8,336 bases of DNA, from contig CAMYJY010000148.1 of the NCBI GenBank assembly GCA_947258835.1, positions 1-8,336 on the forward strand, written 5' to 3'. Below the pieces are notes generated by a model that saw only the letters and a program-made list of their open reading frames with translations, was not told the origin of the DNA and did no database searches. Source of the stretch: an uncultured Pirellulales bacterium (GTDB lineage: Bacteria; Planctomycetota; Planctomycetia; Pirellulales; Lacipirellulaceae). Below, in pieces: positions 1 to 6,511 of the stretch. A program made the translations under genes and the position numbers. The first letter of the stretch is position 1. Every line of letters starts with the position of its first letter.

Positions 1-94
1 AACCTGTGAAGTGCGTTTCCGCGCCCGCATCGGTGTGCAGCTTCGCTAATACACGAACTCGAGCGCCCCACAGAAGCGAACCAGGTAACTCACA

Positions 95-121
95 GGGTCT
101 GGCGGCTTTGCCGCCAGACCC
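95..121 (-). terminator. Perfect hairpin abutting the ilvB stop codon (terminator-like, no U-tract)
   Basis: A 12-bp perfect stem (GGGTCTGGCGGC at 95-106 with GCCGCCAGACCC at 110-121) closes on a 3-nt loop. Its last base is the final base of the ilvB TAG stop (123-121, minus strand). Read in the ilvB direction, the hairpin forms at once after translation ends. The bases that follow (94 downwards) are not T-rich, so it is not a canonical intrinsic terminator. It may instead stabilise the 3' end, pause polymerase or act with Rho. The structure is certain; the function is inferred. Confidence 0.55.
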
Positions 122-1911
122 TACTCCTTAATAATATCCTTGACGGTGTGGCCTCCGGGGATCATGGGCAACACGTGTTCCTGATAGGGAACTTCCACAT
201 CCAGCAGGTAGGGGCCGTCGTAATCGATCATGGCCTCCAAGGCCGGCACCAAATCCGCGCGGTCTTTGATGTAGCTGGCACCCCAGCCAAAACCGCGGGC
301 CACGTCCACGAAATTCGGATACCGCTGGGGAGGACTGATGCCATCGCCTTGGCCACGGGCCTCCGGGTTATCCACCGGGCCGAGATAGGTATGGGCCCTG
401 GTACCCTGCATAAAACGGTCTTCCCACTGCACCACCATGCCCAGGTGCTGGTTGTTGAGCAGTAAAACCTTGACGGGAATTTTCTCGCAGAGGCAGGTTG
501 CCATCTCTTGGATATTCATCAAGTAACTGCCATCGCCATCGATGTCGATGACCAGCCGATCCGGATTGGCGACCTGGGCCCCCATCGCCGCCGGCAGTCC
601 AAAACCCATCGTCCCCAGGCCACTGCTGCTCAGCCACCTCCGCGGCTGTGAGAACTTAAAATACTGCGCGGCCCACATCTGATGCTGCCCCACACCCACG
701 GAAATGATGGGATCCCTCTCGGCAGTGAGTTTCCACAGCTCCTGAATCGCCAGTTGTTGGGTGATGCCCGGGTAGCTGGTATCAAACTTAAACGGTTCTT
801 CCTGCTTCCATTGCTGGCACTGCTGGACCCAGGCGGAGATATCCTCCGGGGGCTCCACAATCCGATTGAGTTCCTCCAGGACGAATTTCACGTCGCTGCA
901 GATGGGGATGTGGGTAGGCTTATTTTTATTCAGTTCGGAGGCGTCCACATCCACGTGGATGATTTTTCCATGCTTGCAAAATTCCTCGACCTTGCCGGTC
1001 ACCCGGTCATCGAAGCGGACTCCTAGAGCGATGAGCAAATCGGCCTCATCGACGGCGTAGTTGGCATACACGGACCCGTGCATCCCCAGCATATCCAGCG
1101 ACAGCGGATCGGTGCCGGGAAACACCCCCAGCCCCATCACGGTGGTGGTCGTGGGAATGCCCGTCTTCCGCACGAACTTCCGCAGCGCTTCGCTGGCCTC
1201 CGCCAACACGATGCCCCCTCCCGCGTAAATCACGGGCCGCTTGGCGAGACGAATCGCGGCGACAATCTGGTTGATTTGCTCCGGCTTTGCCCGCGGTTTT
1301 TCAAAGGTATAACCAGGCAGGTTGAGTGGGGGGTCGTAATCGGGGACACACGATTCCAGCTGCACACTCTTGGGGATATCGATCAGGACCGGCCCCGGCC
1401 GACCGGTGGCGGCAATTAAAAATGCCTCCTTGATCACCCGGGCTAAATCTTCAACCTTCGTCACCAGGTAATGGTGTTTGGTAATCCCCCGGCAGACCTC
1501 GACAATGGGCGTCTCTTGGAAGGCATCGGTACCAATCGCCTTGACCGGAACCTGCGCGCTGATCGCCACCAGCGGAATGCTGTCCAGCTTGGCGTCGGCA
1601 ATGGCCGTCACCAGATTGGTGGCACCGGGACCGCTGGTCGCCATGCAGACACCGACTTCCCCCGTGCTGCGGGCCACGCCCTGAGCGGCAAAACCACCCC
1701 CCTGTTCGTGACGCGGCAAAATGGTGCGGAGTTTGTCTTGAAAGCGTATCAGCGACTGATGCAAGGGCATACTGCAGCCGCCCGGATAGGCAAAAATGGT
1801 CTCCACACCCAGATTTACCAGGGATTGGATGACGATGTCCGCCCCCGTGGTTAATTCGGTCGCCCGCTGGGTGGGAGTTGCTGCGCTGTGGGAGTTGGAA
1901 ATTGTTGCCAT
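121..1911 (-). CDS. ilvB: Acetolactate synthase (acetohydroxyacid synthase), large catalytic subunit
   Basis: This thiamine-diphosphate enzyme condenses two pyruvates to 2-acetolactate, or pyruvate with 2-oxobutyrate to 2-aceto-2-hydroxybutyrate. This is the first common step of branched-chain amino acid synthesis in the cytoplasm. At about 596 residues it is full length for the family. Numbering here counts a GTG at 1914 as residue 1. The order is: N-terminal TPP pyrimidine domain with FAYPGG (41-46) and the catalytic Glu in RHEQGGG (E70); a central domain with RPVIYAGGG (226-234); and a C-terminal TPP domain with GDG (460-462) and its closing NN (487-488), then GMVVQWEDRF (492-501). The ATG at 1911 is preferred over the GTG at 1914 because AAGG lies 7 nt before the ATG and only 4 nt before the GTG. 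Relative to the E. coli enzyme as remembered, residues about 512-530 form a short Gly/Pro-rich insert. The regulatory subunit gene ilvN is not visible in the 120 bp downstream and could lie beyond the window. Confidence 0.97.
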   Translation of the reverse strand: MATISNSHSAATPTQRATELTTGADIVIQSLVNLGVETIFAYPGGCSMPLHQSLIRFQDKLRTILPRHEQGGGFAAQGVARSTGEVGVCMATSGPGATNLVTAIADAKLDSIPLVAISAQVPVKAIGTDAFQETPIVEVCRGITKHHYLVTKVEDLARVIKEAFLIAATGRPGPVLIDIPKSVQLESCVPDYDPPLNLPGYTFEKPRAKPEQINQIVAAIRLAKRPVIYAGGGIVLAEASEALRKFVRKTGIPTTTTVMGLGVFPGTDPLSLDMLGMHGSVYANYAVDEADLLIALGVRFDDRVTGKVEEFCKHGKIIHVDVDASELNKNKPTHIPICSDVKFVLEELNRIVEPPEDISAWVQQCQQWKQEEPFKFDTSYPGITQQLAIQELWKLTAERDPIISVGVGQHQMWAAQYFKFSQPRRWLSSSGLGTMGFGLPAAMGAQVANPDRLVIDIDGDGSYLMNIQEMATCLCEKIPVKVLLLNNQHLGMVVQWEDRFMQGTRAHTYLGPVDNPEARGQGDGISPPQRYPNFVDVARGFGWGASYIKDRADLVPALEAMIDYDGPYLLDVEVPYQEHVLPMIPGGHTVKDIIKE

Positions 1912-1914
1912 CAC

Positions 1915-1922
1915 ATCACCTT
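1915..1922 (-). promoter_or_regulatory. Shine-Dalgarno site of ilvB
   Basis: On the minus strand AAGGTGAT lies just before the coding region. It matches much of the region complementary to the 16S rRNA 3' end. The AAGG core is 7 nt from the ATG at 1911 and 4 nt from the in-frame GTG at 1914, and this spacing decides the start in favour of the ATG. I see no convincing -35/-10 pair nearby. A TATAAG stands at about 1944-1949 (minus), with TTGGAA only 14 nt upstream of it, which is too close for a standard promoter. Confidence 0.6.
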
Positions 1923-1955
1923 ATTGCATTACAGGGCTGCCGCTTATAAGTAGTT

Positions 1956-2082
1956 TCAGTACTTCCAAATTCCCGCCCGTTCCCGCCAGGGCCCGGGGCA
2001 ATCAGCCGCCCGGGAACCAGCGCTTTTGGCAGCTAGCACTTTGCCCGCACTCGGCTTCATTGGCCAAATTTGGAACTACTGA
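1956..2082. repeat. Widely spaced 16-bp inverted repeat upstream of ilvB
   Basis: TCAGTACTTCCAAATT at 1956-1971 is matched in inverted orientation by AATTTGGAACTACTGA at 2067-2082, with 15 of 16 positions agreeing. The right copy overlaps a perfect palindrome CCAAATTTGG (2064-2073). The two copies lie about 45 and 155 bp before the ilvB ATG. That placement would suit paired operator sites with DNA looping, or a long-range stem in the leader transcript. The match is seen directly; a regulatory role is inferred. Confidence 0.4.
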
Positions 2083-2185
2083 GTTTATCCTAAACGCACG
2101 GGCCGACAGAAGACAAGGATTGCCCCCCTCGGGAACGGAAAAATCGTTACTATTCAGCCAAATGACGCAGCCTACTCGAAAGATC

Positions 2186-2291
2186 GGTCGTAAGTGCAAC
2201 TGCCCCTTGAGGATATGTTTAATCCTGAGAGTAACTTCGAAGGGCCAGCTGGCACAGGACGTAACGTATGATGGCAGTTGCTCTTACGACC
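2186..2291. repeat. 106-bp element bounded by 19-bp inverted repeats (structured RNA or MITE candidate)
   Basis: GGTCGTAAGTGCAACTGCC at 2186-2204 pairs with GGCAGTTGCTCTTACGACC at 2273-2291, agreeing at 18 of 19 positions. The 68-bp interior can fold further. CCCTT (2204-2208) can pair with AAGGG (2240-2244), though C2204 is also the last base of the outer arm. Inside that, AGGAT (2210-2214) pairs with ATCCT (2222-2226) around a 7-nt loop. A perfect 10-bp palindrome GCCAGCTGGC sits at 2244-2253. The layout fits either a folded RNA or a miniature inverted-repeat element. A 7-bp direct repeat GCCTACT flanks it (2170-2176 and 2293-2299), but at unequal distances (9 and 1 bp), so it is weak evidence for a target duplication. 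Confidence 0.5.
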
Positions 2292-2415
2292 TGCCTACTG
2301 CAGATGGCTGAAGTATTACAAAAAATCGCCCAAATCGGCGAGCTGGACACCGATTCGTGAGGAAACCGCCAGCGAAACCGGCCGACCAGGGACTATCGCA
2401 AATTTCGAAAATGCC

Positions 2416-2478
2416 TGGTGGTGTCGCCGGGTCGCACTGCGTGGCTCCCCTCGGTTTGCGCGGGGGCGACAACCACCA
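2416..2478 (-). terminator. Terminator-like hairpin downstream of the small membrane-protein gene
   Basis: TGGTGGTGTCGCC (2416-2428) pairs with GGCGACAACCACCA (2465-2478), giving 13 pairs with one bulged A. The intervening 36 bases are GC-rich and can pair further. In the minus direction the structure begins 16 nt after the TAG stop at 2495. It is followed by a modestly T-rich run (ATTTTCGAAATTT at about 2412-2400). A transcription terminator for the small gene is a reasonable inference; the loop is longer than in a textbook intrinsic terminator. Confidence 0.4.
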
Positions 2479-2494
2479 CTGTTGGTAAGCCGCT

Positions 2495-2719
2495 CTAGCC
2501 CTGATTCCGCCGCGGGATGCTGAATGAGTACAGTAAGACAATGGCCCCACCCCCCATCAAGCTCCAGGGAGCCCAGTCCGGCGGCACCACTTCTTGCTGT
2601 GCTTGCTGGTTCAGCGGATCCTGGTCCGGCCTCTTCAAAATGGCCTTTTCCAGTGCTAGCGCTTCCACACCCAGCAGACAAATATAAGCACCCACCGCTA
2701 AGAACAGGGATCGCCACAT
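2495..2719 (-). CDS. Small two-helix membrane protein, function unknown
   Basis: The predicted protein has 74 residues, starting MWRSLFLAVG. Two hydrophobic segments are visible. The first, about residues 3-21 (RSLFLAVGAYICLLGVEAL), has two Gly. A polar linker follows, rich in Lys, Gln, Asp and Pro (about 22-49). The second segment, about 50-68, contains WAPWSLMGGGAIVLLYSF. The tail is basic (IPRRNQG). This predicts an inner-membrane hairpin with both ends in the cytoplasm and a linker outside. The ATG at 2719 is preferred over the in-frame ATG at 2737 because GGAG (2731-2728) lies 8 nt before it, whereas 2737 has no ribosome site. That GGAG can pair with CTCC immediately before the start codon, which might dampen translation. 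The pattern is familiar from planctomycete genomes as an uncharacterised conserved protein, but that is recollection. I assign no function. Confidence 0.7.
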   Translation of the reverse strand: MWRSLFLAVGAYICLLGVEALALEKAILKRPDQDPLNQQAQQEVVPPDWAPWSLMGGGAIVLLYSFSIPRRNQG

Positions 2720-2940
2720 AGGAGCCACTCCGGCCATGCGTCAGGTGAACGTCGTGTACCAGGGGGCCCGCGCCTCGCCGCCAGCAGCACACGCGGGCGG
2801 ACCGCTCGCCTAGAACGTCCTATCGGCTCGTGCCCGCCCTGCCTCGACCAAGCTGGCCGCCCTTGGAAGATCCGCTGGAAAGCAAAGAATCCGGTCGATC
2901 GCTCCAGCTAGCACAGTCGTTACTGCGGTGTCGGAACCCC

Positions 2941-3092
2941 CTACGTCATTCCCTTCGCTCCCCTACGTCATTCCCTTCGCTCCCCTACGTCATTCCCGCG
3001 AAGGCGGGAATCTAGACAACCTGCGTCTGCTACTGGATTCCCGCCTCCGCGGGAATGACGTGGAATCATGTCGGGAAGGACGTGGAATCATG
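2941..3092. repeat. REP/BIME-like palindromic cluster flanked by 22-bp partial copies
   Basis: The core is an inverted pair of 28-bp units at 2988-3015 and 3033-3060, agreeing at 26 of 28 positions and separated by 17 bp. Each unit is itself palindromic, with ATTCCCGCG facing GGCGGGAAT. On the left, two 22-bp tandem copies starting CTACGTCATTCCC (2941-2962, 2963-2984) run into the core and repeat its outer edge. On the right, CGGGAATGACGTGGAATCATG (3050-3070) recurs with one change at 3072-3092, again with a 22-bp period. This composition resembles the CGTCATTCCCGCG...CGGGAATGACG repeats seen in many bacteria, which in some genomes are mobilised by REP-associated tyrosine transposases (RAYT). 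No such gene is in this window. Confidence 0.8.
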
Positions 3093-3165
3093 CCATGCCT
3101 GCTGCAAACCGCGAGGTGCGTTCCCGGGGGCAGGTCCTGAGTTCGCCTTCGAGCCAGCGATCGGT

Positions 3166-3171
3166 TACAAT
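3166..3171 (+). promoter_or_regulatory. Possible -10 element of mfd
   Basis: TACAAT matches the sigma-70 -10 consensus at five of six positions and ends 14 bp before the mfd ATG. Transcription would then start about 7-8 bp before the ATG, giving an almost leaderless message. That is consistent with the absence of a good Shine-Dalgarno sequence there (only AGG at about 3172-3176). No good -35 is present; TTCGCC at 3142-3147 is the nearest candidate, with 18-bp spacing. Tentative. Confidence 0.3.
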
Positions 3172-3185
3172 CAGGCCTAGCGCTT

Positions 3186-6100
3186 ATGGATAACGTCGAC
3201 ATGGCCACGGCCGCTGAGCGGCTCCGCACGTTGGCCGCTGAACTTGAGCAGCAGCAAGATTTCGCCCGCGTTCTCGCCAGCCTCCGCGCTCAGGAGGGCG
3301 GTACGTTGGGTGGTGTCTGGGGTGCCTCCTGCGCGCTGGTGGCTAGCGGGCTCTTGCGGGCGAGCCCCGGGCCACTCGTGGTGGTCTTGCCGCACGCACG
3401 GGACTTGGATGCCTGGGTGGACGACTGGGCCCTGTTCAGTGCCATCCCCGCGGACGCGTTCCCGCCCTGGGAAACTACCGAACATGTCCTGCACGACCAG
3501 ATCTATGGTGAGCGCCTGAGGCTGCTGCAGCGATTGCAGCCGGGCGCGGCCGGCGGCGATCCCACGACCCCACCGCGTTGCATCGTAACGGCCATGCAAA
3601 GTCTGCTGCAGCCCGTGCCCAGTCCCGCGGACTTGGCCACCCGCGTCTTCTCCGTGGGGGATCGCGTGTCCCCGTCGGACGTGACCACATGGCTCGCCGA
3701 GCAGGGCTGCGTGAGCGCCACGGCCATTGAGTTGCCGGGGGAATTTTCGCTGCGGGGCGGCATTTTGGACGTATTTCCCCCTGCCGCGGAGCATCCAGTA
3801 CGGCTGGAGTTCTGGGGGGATGAAATCGAATCCCTACGGACTTTTGACGTAGCCACCCAGCGGAGTCTCGCCACGCTAAAAACGGTCACCTGGACCTTCG
3901 TCCCCCCCCAGGCCCCCCAGCGGACCCACCTAGCCAGCTACTTGCCGGAGAACAGTTGGTTTCTGCTGATCGAACCCACCCAACTCCAGGAAGAGGGGCG
4001 GTACTACCACCGGCGTTTAGAAAATCCAGCGGACATCTTTGCCACCAATACCGTCTTCCGCGAGATTTCCAAGTTTCCGACCGTGACTGCGGGGGGAATA
4101 CCCACCGGCTCCGGGGAAACCACGGTCCACTGCCAGTTTGAGTCGGTCGAACGCTTTAGCGGCAAGGTGCAGCAGGTGCGGGAAGAGCTGGACGCCATTG
4201 CTGCGGAAGCGGAGGTGTATGTGGTGGCGGAGACCGCAGCCGAGGCGGAACGGCTGGGGGAGTTATTCGGCACGACCCGTTTGGTGCAAGAGAACCGCCT
4301 GCAATTCGTCCTCGGTCGCCTCAGCCAGGGTTTTCGCATAGTCAGCGAGAACGTGGTCTTGCTGAGTGCGGGCGAAATGTTTCAGCGCGCAGAAATGGCC
4401 CGCCCCGCGCAGCGCCGTACCGGGCGGGCCATCGACAGCTTTCTCCAGCTTCGCGAAGGCGACTTGGTCGTGCATGTGGCCCACGGCATTGGCCGTTATC
4501 GGGGCTTGAAGTTGCTGGAAAAAGAGGGCGGTGCCGCGGAACATTTGGAGCTTGAATTCCACGGCGGCACGCGGATCTACGTCCCGACCAGCAAAATCGA
4601 CCTGGTGCAGAAATACGTTGGTGGGAGAAAGGCCAAGCCTTCCCTGGCGCGGATTGGTGGGAAATCGTGGTTGCGACAAAAAAAGTCGGCCGAACAGGCT
4701 GTGACCGACCTGGCCGTGGAGATGCTGGAACTGCAGGCGGCGCGCAGCGCCCGCCCAGGCATCGCCTTCCCCGCGGACAGCCATTGGCAACAAGAATTCG
4801 ACGCCGCTTTCCCGTACCCGGAAACCCCCGATCAGCTGACTGCTCTGGAGTCGATCAAGGACGACATGCAGCAGGCCAAACCCATGGACCGCCTGCTCTG
4901 TGGTGACGTGGGCTTTGGCAAGACCGAAGTGGCCATCCGCGCCGCGTTCAAGGCCATCGACGCGGGCTATCAGGTGGCGGTGCTCGTCCCCACCACCGTG
5001 CTCGCCGAGCAGCACCAGCGCACGTTCGCCGCCCGCATGGCCGAATTCCCCTTCGAGATCGCCTCCCTCTCCCGCTTTTCTACCAAGCGGGCGCAGCGGG
5101 AAATTGTGGCCCGCGCTGCCGCAGGGCAAATCGATTTATTGATTGGCACGCATCGGTTGGTATCGCCCGACGTGCAATTTCAGAATCTAGGACTGGTCAT
5201 CATCGATGAAGAGCAGCGTTTTGGAGTGGCCGTGAAAGAGCGGCTCAAAGCGCTGCGGGCCAGCGTGGACGTGCTGACGATGACCGCCACGCCCATCCCC
5301 CGCACGCTGCACATGTCGCTGCTGGGAGTCCGCAATATCTCCAATTTGGAAACGCCTCCCGCCGATCGTTTGGCGGTGGAAACCAGAATTGCCCCCTGTG
5401 ACGACCAGTTGATCCGCCAGGCGCTGCTGCGAGAACTCAATCGGGATGGCCAAGCGTTTTTTGTGCACAACCGCGTCCACGACATCCAGGCAGTGGCCCA
5501 CCGCCTGCAGCGGATTATCCCCGAAGCCACCCTGGGGGTGGGGCACGGGCAAATGCCCGAAGCGGAATTGGAAAAAGTCATCCTGGGTTTTGTCCGCCAT
5601 GAATTTGATATCCTGCTGGCCACCACCATTATTGAAAGCGGCATGGATATCCCGAATGCCAACACGATGTTCATTGACGACGCGGACCGTTATGGCTTGG
5701 CCGATCTGCATCAACTGCGTGGCCGCGTGGGGCGCTACAAGCACCGCGCGTACTGCTATTTGCTGGTCGACGCAGATCGGCACCTGTCACCGGAGTCCGC
5801 GCGTCGACTCCGTGCGATTGAAGAATTTAGCCAGATGGGGGCCGGCTTTGCCTTGGCCATGCGCGATCTGGAGTTGCGCGGCGCTGGAAATCTTTTGGGG
5901 ACTCAGCAAAGTGGCCACATTGCCACCGTGGGTTATGAATTGTACTGCGCACTGCTGGAGAAAGCAGTCCGCCAACTGCAGCACTTGCCACCCGTGGAAT
6001 CGGTGGACGTGGCGCTGGACTTACCGGTCGCCGCTTACTTCCCACGTTCCTACGTCGCAGACATGCGTACCAAGATTGATCTCTACCGCCGTCTGGCCCA

Positions 6101-6437
6101 GCTGACCACCCGGGTCCAGCTGGAAGATTTCCGCGGAGAGCTGGCCGATCGCTTTGGGCCCTTACCGGCCGCGGTGGAACAACTGCTGCAACTGTGCCTG
6201 TTGCGGCTGTGGGCCTTTGGCTGGGGAATTGATGCCATCCACCTGGAAGGGCAATATGCCGTACTGAGCTATACCGATCGGGAAAAACTAGAGCAGTTGC
6301 GACTGCAGGACGGTGGCAAACTGCGTGTGGCAGATGGCCGCAGCGCCTATCTCCCTTTGGGCAAACAAGTTAGGGATATCGACCAGGTTCTCTCCGAGTT
6401 GAAATCGCTCTTGCAAGAGTGCCACATCAGCCACTAG
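3186..6437 (+). CDS. mfd: Transcription-repair coupling factor Mfd (ATP-dependent translocase)
   Basis: Mfd binds RNA polymerase stalled at a lesion, uses ATP to push it forward and off the DNA, and recruits UvrA to start nucleotide excision repair. The 1083 residues are close to the usual 1100-1200. In order: the UvrB-like N-terminal module (about 15-300, with ELPGEFSLRGGILDVFP at 182-198); a short linker domain; the RNA-polymerase-interacting CarD-like domain (about 418-500, GDLVVHVAHGIGRYRG); helicase lobe 1 with Walker A GDVGFGKT (573-580, Lys579), Walker B DEEQ (674-677) and TATP (700-703); lobe 2 with ESGMDIPNANT (817-827) and QLRGRVGR (843-850); the TRG translocation motif (about 877-912, RDLELRGAGNLLG); and the C-terminal autoinhibitory domain (about 935-1060). 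All catalytic motifs are intact. The ATG at 3186 opens the longest frame; a second ATG at 3201 is possible. It is probably co-transcribed with the downstream parvulin-type gene. Confidence 0.98.
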   Translation: MDNVDMATAAERLRTLAAELEQQQDFARVLASLRAQEGGTLGGVWGASCALVASGLLRASPGPLVVVLPHARDLDAWVDDWALFSAIPADAFPPWETTEHVLHDQIYGERLRLLQRLQPGAAGGDPTTPPRCIVTAMQSLLQPVPSPADLATRVFSVGDRVSPSDVTTWLAEQGCVSATAIELPGEFSLRGGILDVFPPAAEHPVRLEFWGDEIESLRTFDVATQRSLATLKTVTWTFVPPQAPQRTHLASYLPENSWFLLIEPTQLQEEGRYYHRRLENPADIFATNTVFREISKFPTVTAGGIPTGSGETTVHCQFESVERFSGKVQQVREELDAIAAEAEVYVVAETAAEAERLGELFGTTRLVQENRLQFVLGRLSQGFRIVSENVVLLSAGEMFQRAEMARPAQRRTGRAIDSFLQLREGDLVVHVAHGIGRYRGLKLLEKEGGAAEHLELEFHGGTRIYVPTSKIDLVQKYVGGRKAKPSLARIGGKSWLRQKKSAEQAVTDLAVEMLELQAARSARPGIAFPADSHWQQEFDAAFPYPETPDQLTALESIKDDMQQAKPMDRLLCGDVGFGKTEVAIRAAFKAIDAGYQVAVLVPTTVLAEQHQRTFAARMAEFPFEIASLSRFSTKRAQREIVARAAAGQIDLLIGTHRLVSPDVQFQNLGLVIIDEEQRFGVAVKERLKALRASVDVLTMTATPIPRTLHMSLLGVRNISNLETPPADRLAVETRIAPCDDQLIRQALLRELNRDGQAFFVHNRVHDIQAVAHRLQRIIPEATLGVGHGQMPEAELEKVILGFVRHEFDILLATTIIESGMDIPNANTMFIDDADRYGLADLHQLRGRVGRYKHRAYCYLLVDADRHLSPESARRLRAIEEFSQMGAGFALAMRDLELRGAGNLLGTQQSGHIATVGYELYCALLEKAVRQLQHLPPVESVDVALDLPVAAYFPRSYVADMRTKIDLYRRLAQLTTRVQLEDFRGELADRFGPLPAAVEQLLQLCLLRLWAFGWGIDAIHLEGQYAVLSYTDREKLEQLRLQDGGKLRVADGRSAYLPLGKQVRDIDQVLSELKSLLQECHISH

Positions 6438-6511
6438 AATTCGCCTGCTTTTTTCTCGGCGGGGGGACCACGAGAAACAATCCTAGGTCCATCCTCATAG
6501 TGAGTAGGCAC

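Larger units (their letters stand above)
1912..2494. other. 583-bp intergenic region upstream of ilvB with several inverted repeats
   Basis: Reading frames here do not look like conserved protein on either strand, apart from a weak 30-codon plus-strand candidate at 2268-2360 described in the findings. The stretch appears less GC-rich than the flanking genes. It contains three dyads, each listed separately: the 1956-1971/2067-2082 pair, the 2186-2291 element and the 2416-2478 hairpin. A smaller CCCGGG pair (1992-1997 and 2009-2014) lies roughly 80-100 bp before the ilvB start. Any ilvB leader or promoter should be in this stretch, but no T-box or other riboswitch that I know is recognisable. 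Confidence 0.6.
2720..3185. other. Divergent intergenic region between the small membrane gene and mfd
   Basis: No convincing gene lies here on either strand. The left half (2720-2935) should hold the promoter of the minus-strand small gene, but no clear -35/-10 pair stands out. The middle (2941-3092) is occupied by the palindromic repeat cluster listed separately. The right end (3093-3185) is the mfd upstream region. Because the repeat cluster sits between two divergent genes, it lies in neither predicted transcript's 3' end. Confidence 0.6.

Noticed and set aside
2170..2299. GCCTACT direct repeats as a target-site duplication of a mobile element
   Set aside because: They lie 9 bp and 1 bp from the two ends of the inverted-repeat element, whereas a true duplication should abut both ends equally. 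Kept only as a weak note.
1796..2311. 171-codon plus-strand open frame across the ilvB start
   Set aside because: It is antisense to the well-supported ilvB N-terminus, then crosses the intergenic repeats with no protein-like conservation visible.
2941..3060. Possible CRISPR array because of repeated units
   Set aside because: Units are tandem at 22 bp with no unique spacers, and the core is a palindromic pair. This fits REP/BIME elements, not repeat-spacer arrays.
3177..3794. 205-codon minus-strand open frame over the start of mfd
   Set aside because: It is antisense to the conserved UvrB-like module of Mfd, resembles no known protein and has low-complexity Arg/Gly/Gln content.
4263..5129. 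Long (288-codon) minus-strand open frame inside mfd
   Set aside because: It lies antisense to the helicase core of mfd, whose motifs are unambiguous. Its composition (His/Gly/Arg-rich, no recognisable domain) is that of a GC-rich antisense shadow.
6419..6511. Upstream GTG extension of the parvulin-type gene overlapping the end of mfd
   Set aside because: The extra 31 residues have no export or domain character and would bury the signal peptide far from the N-terminus. Starts at 6512 or 6554 give a normal exported protein.
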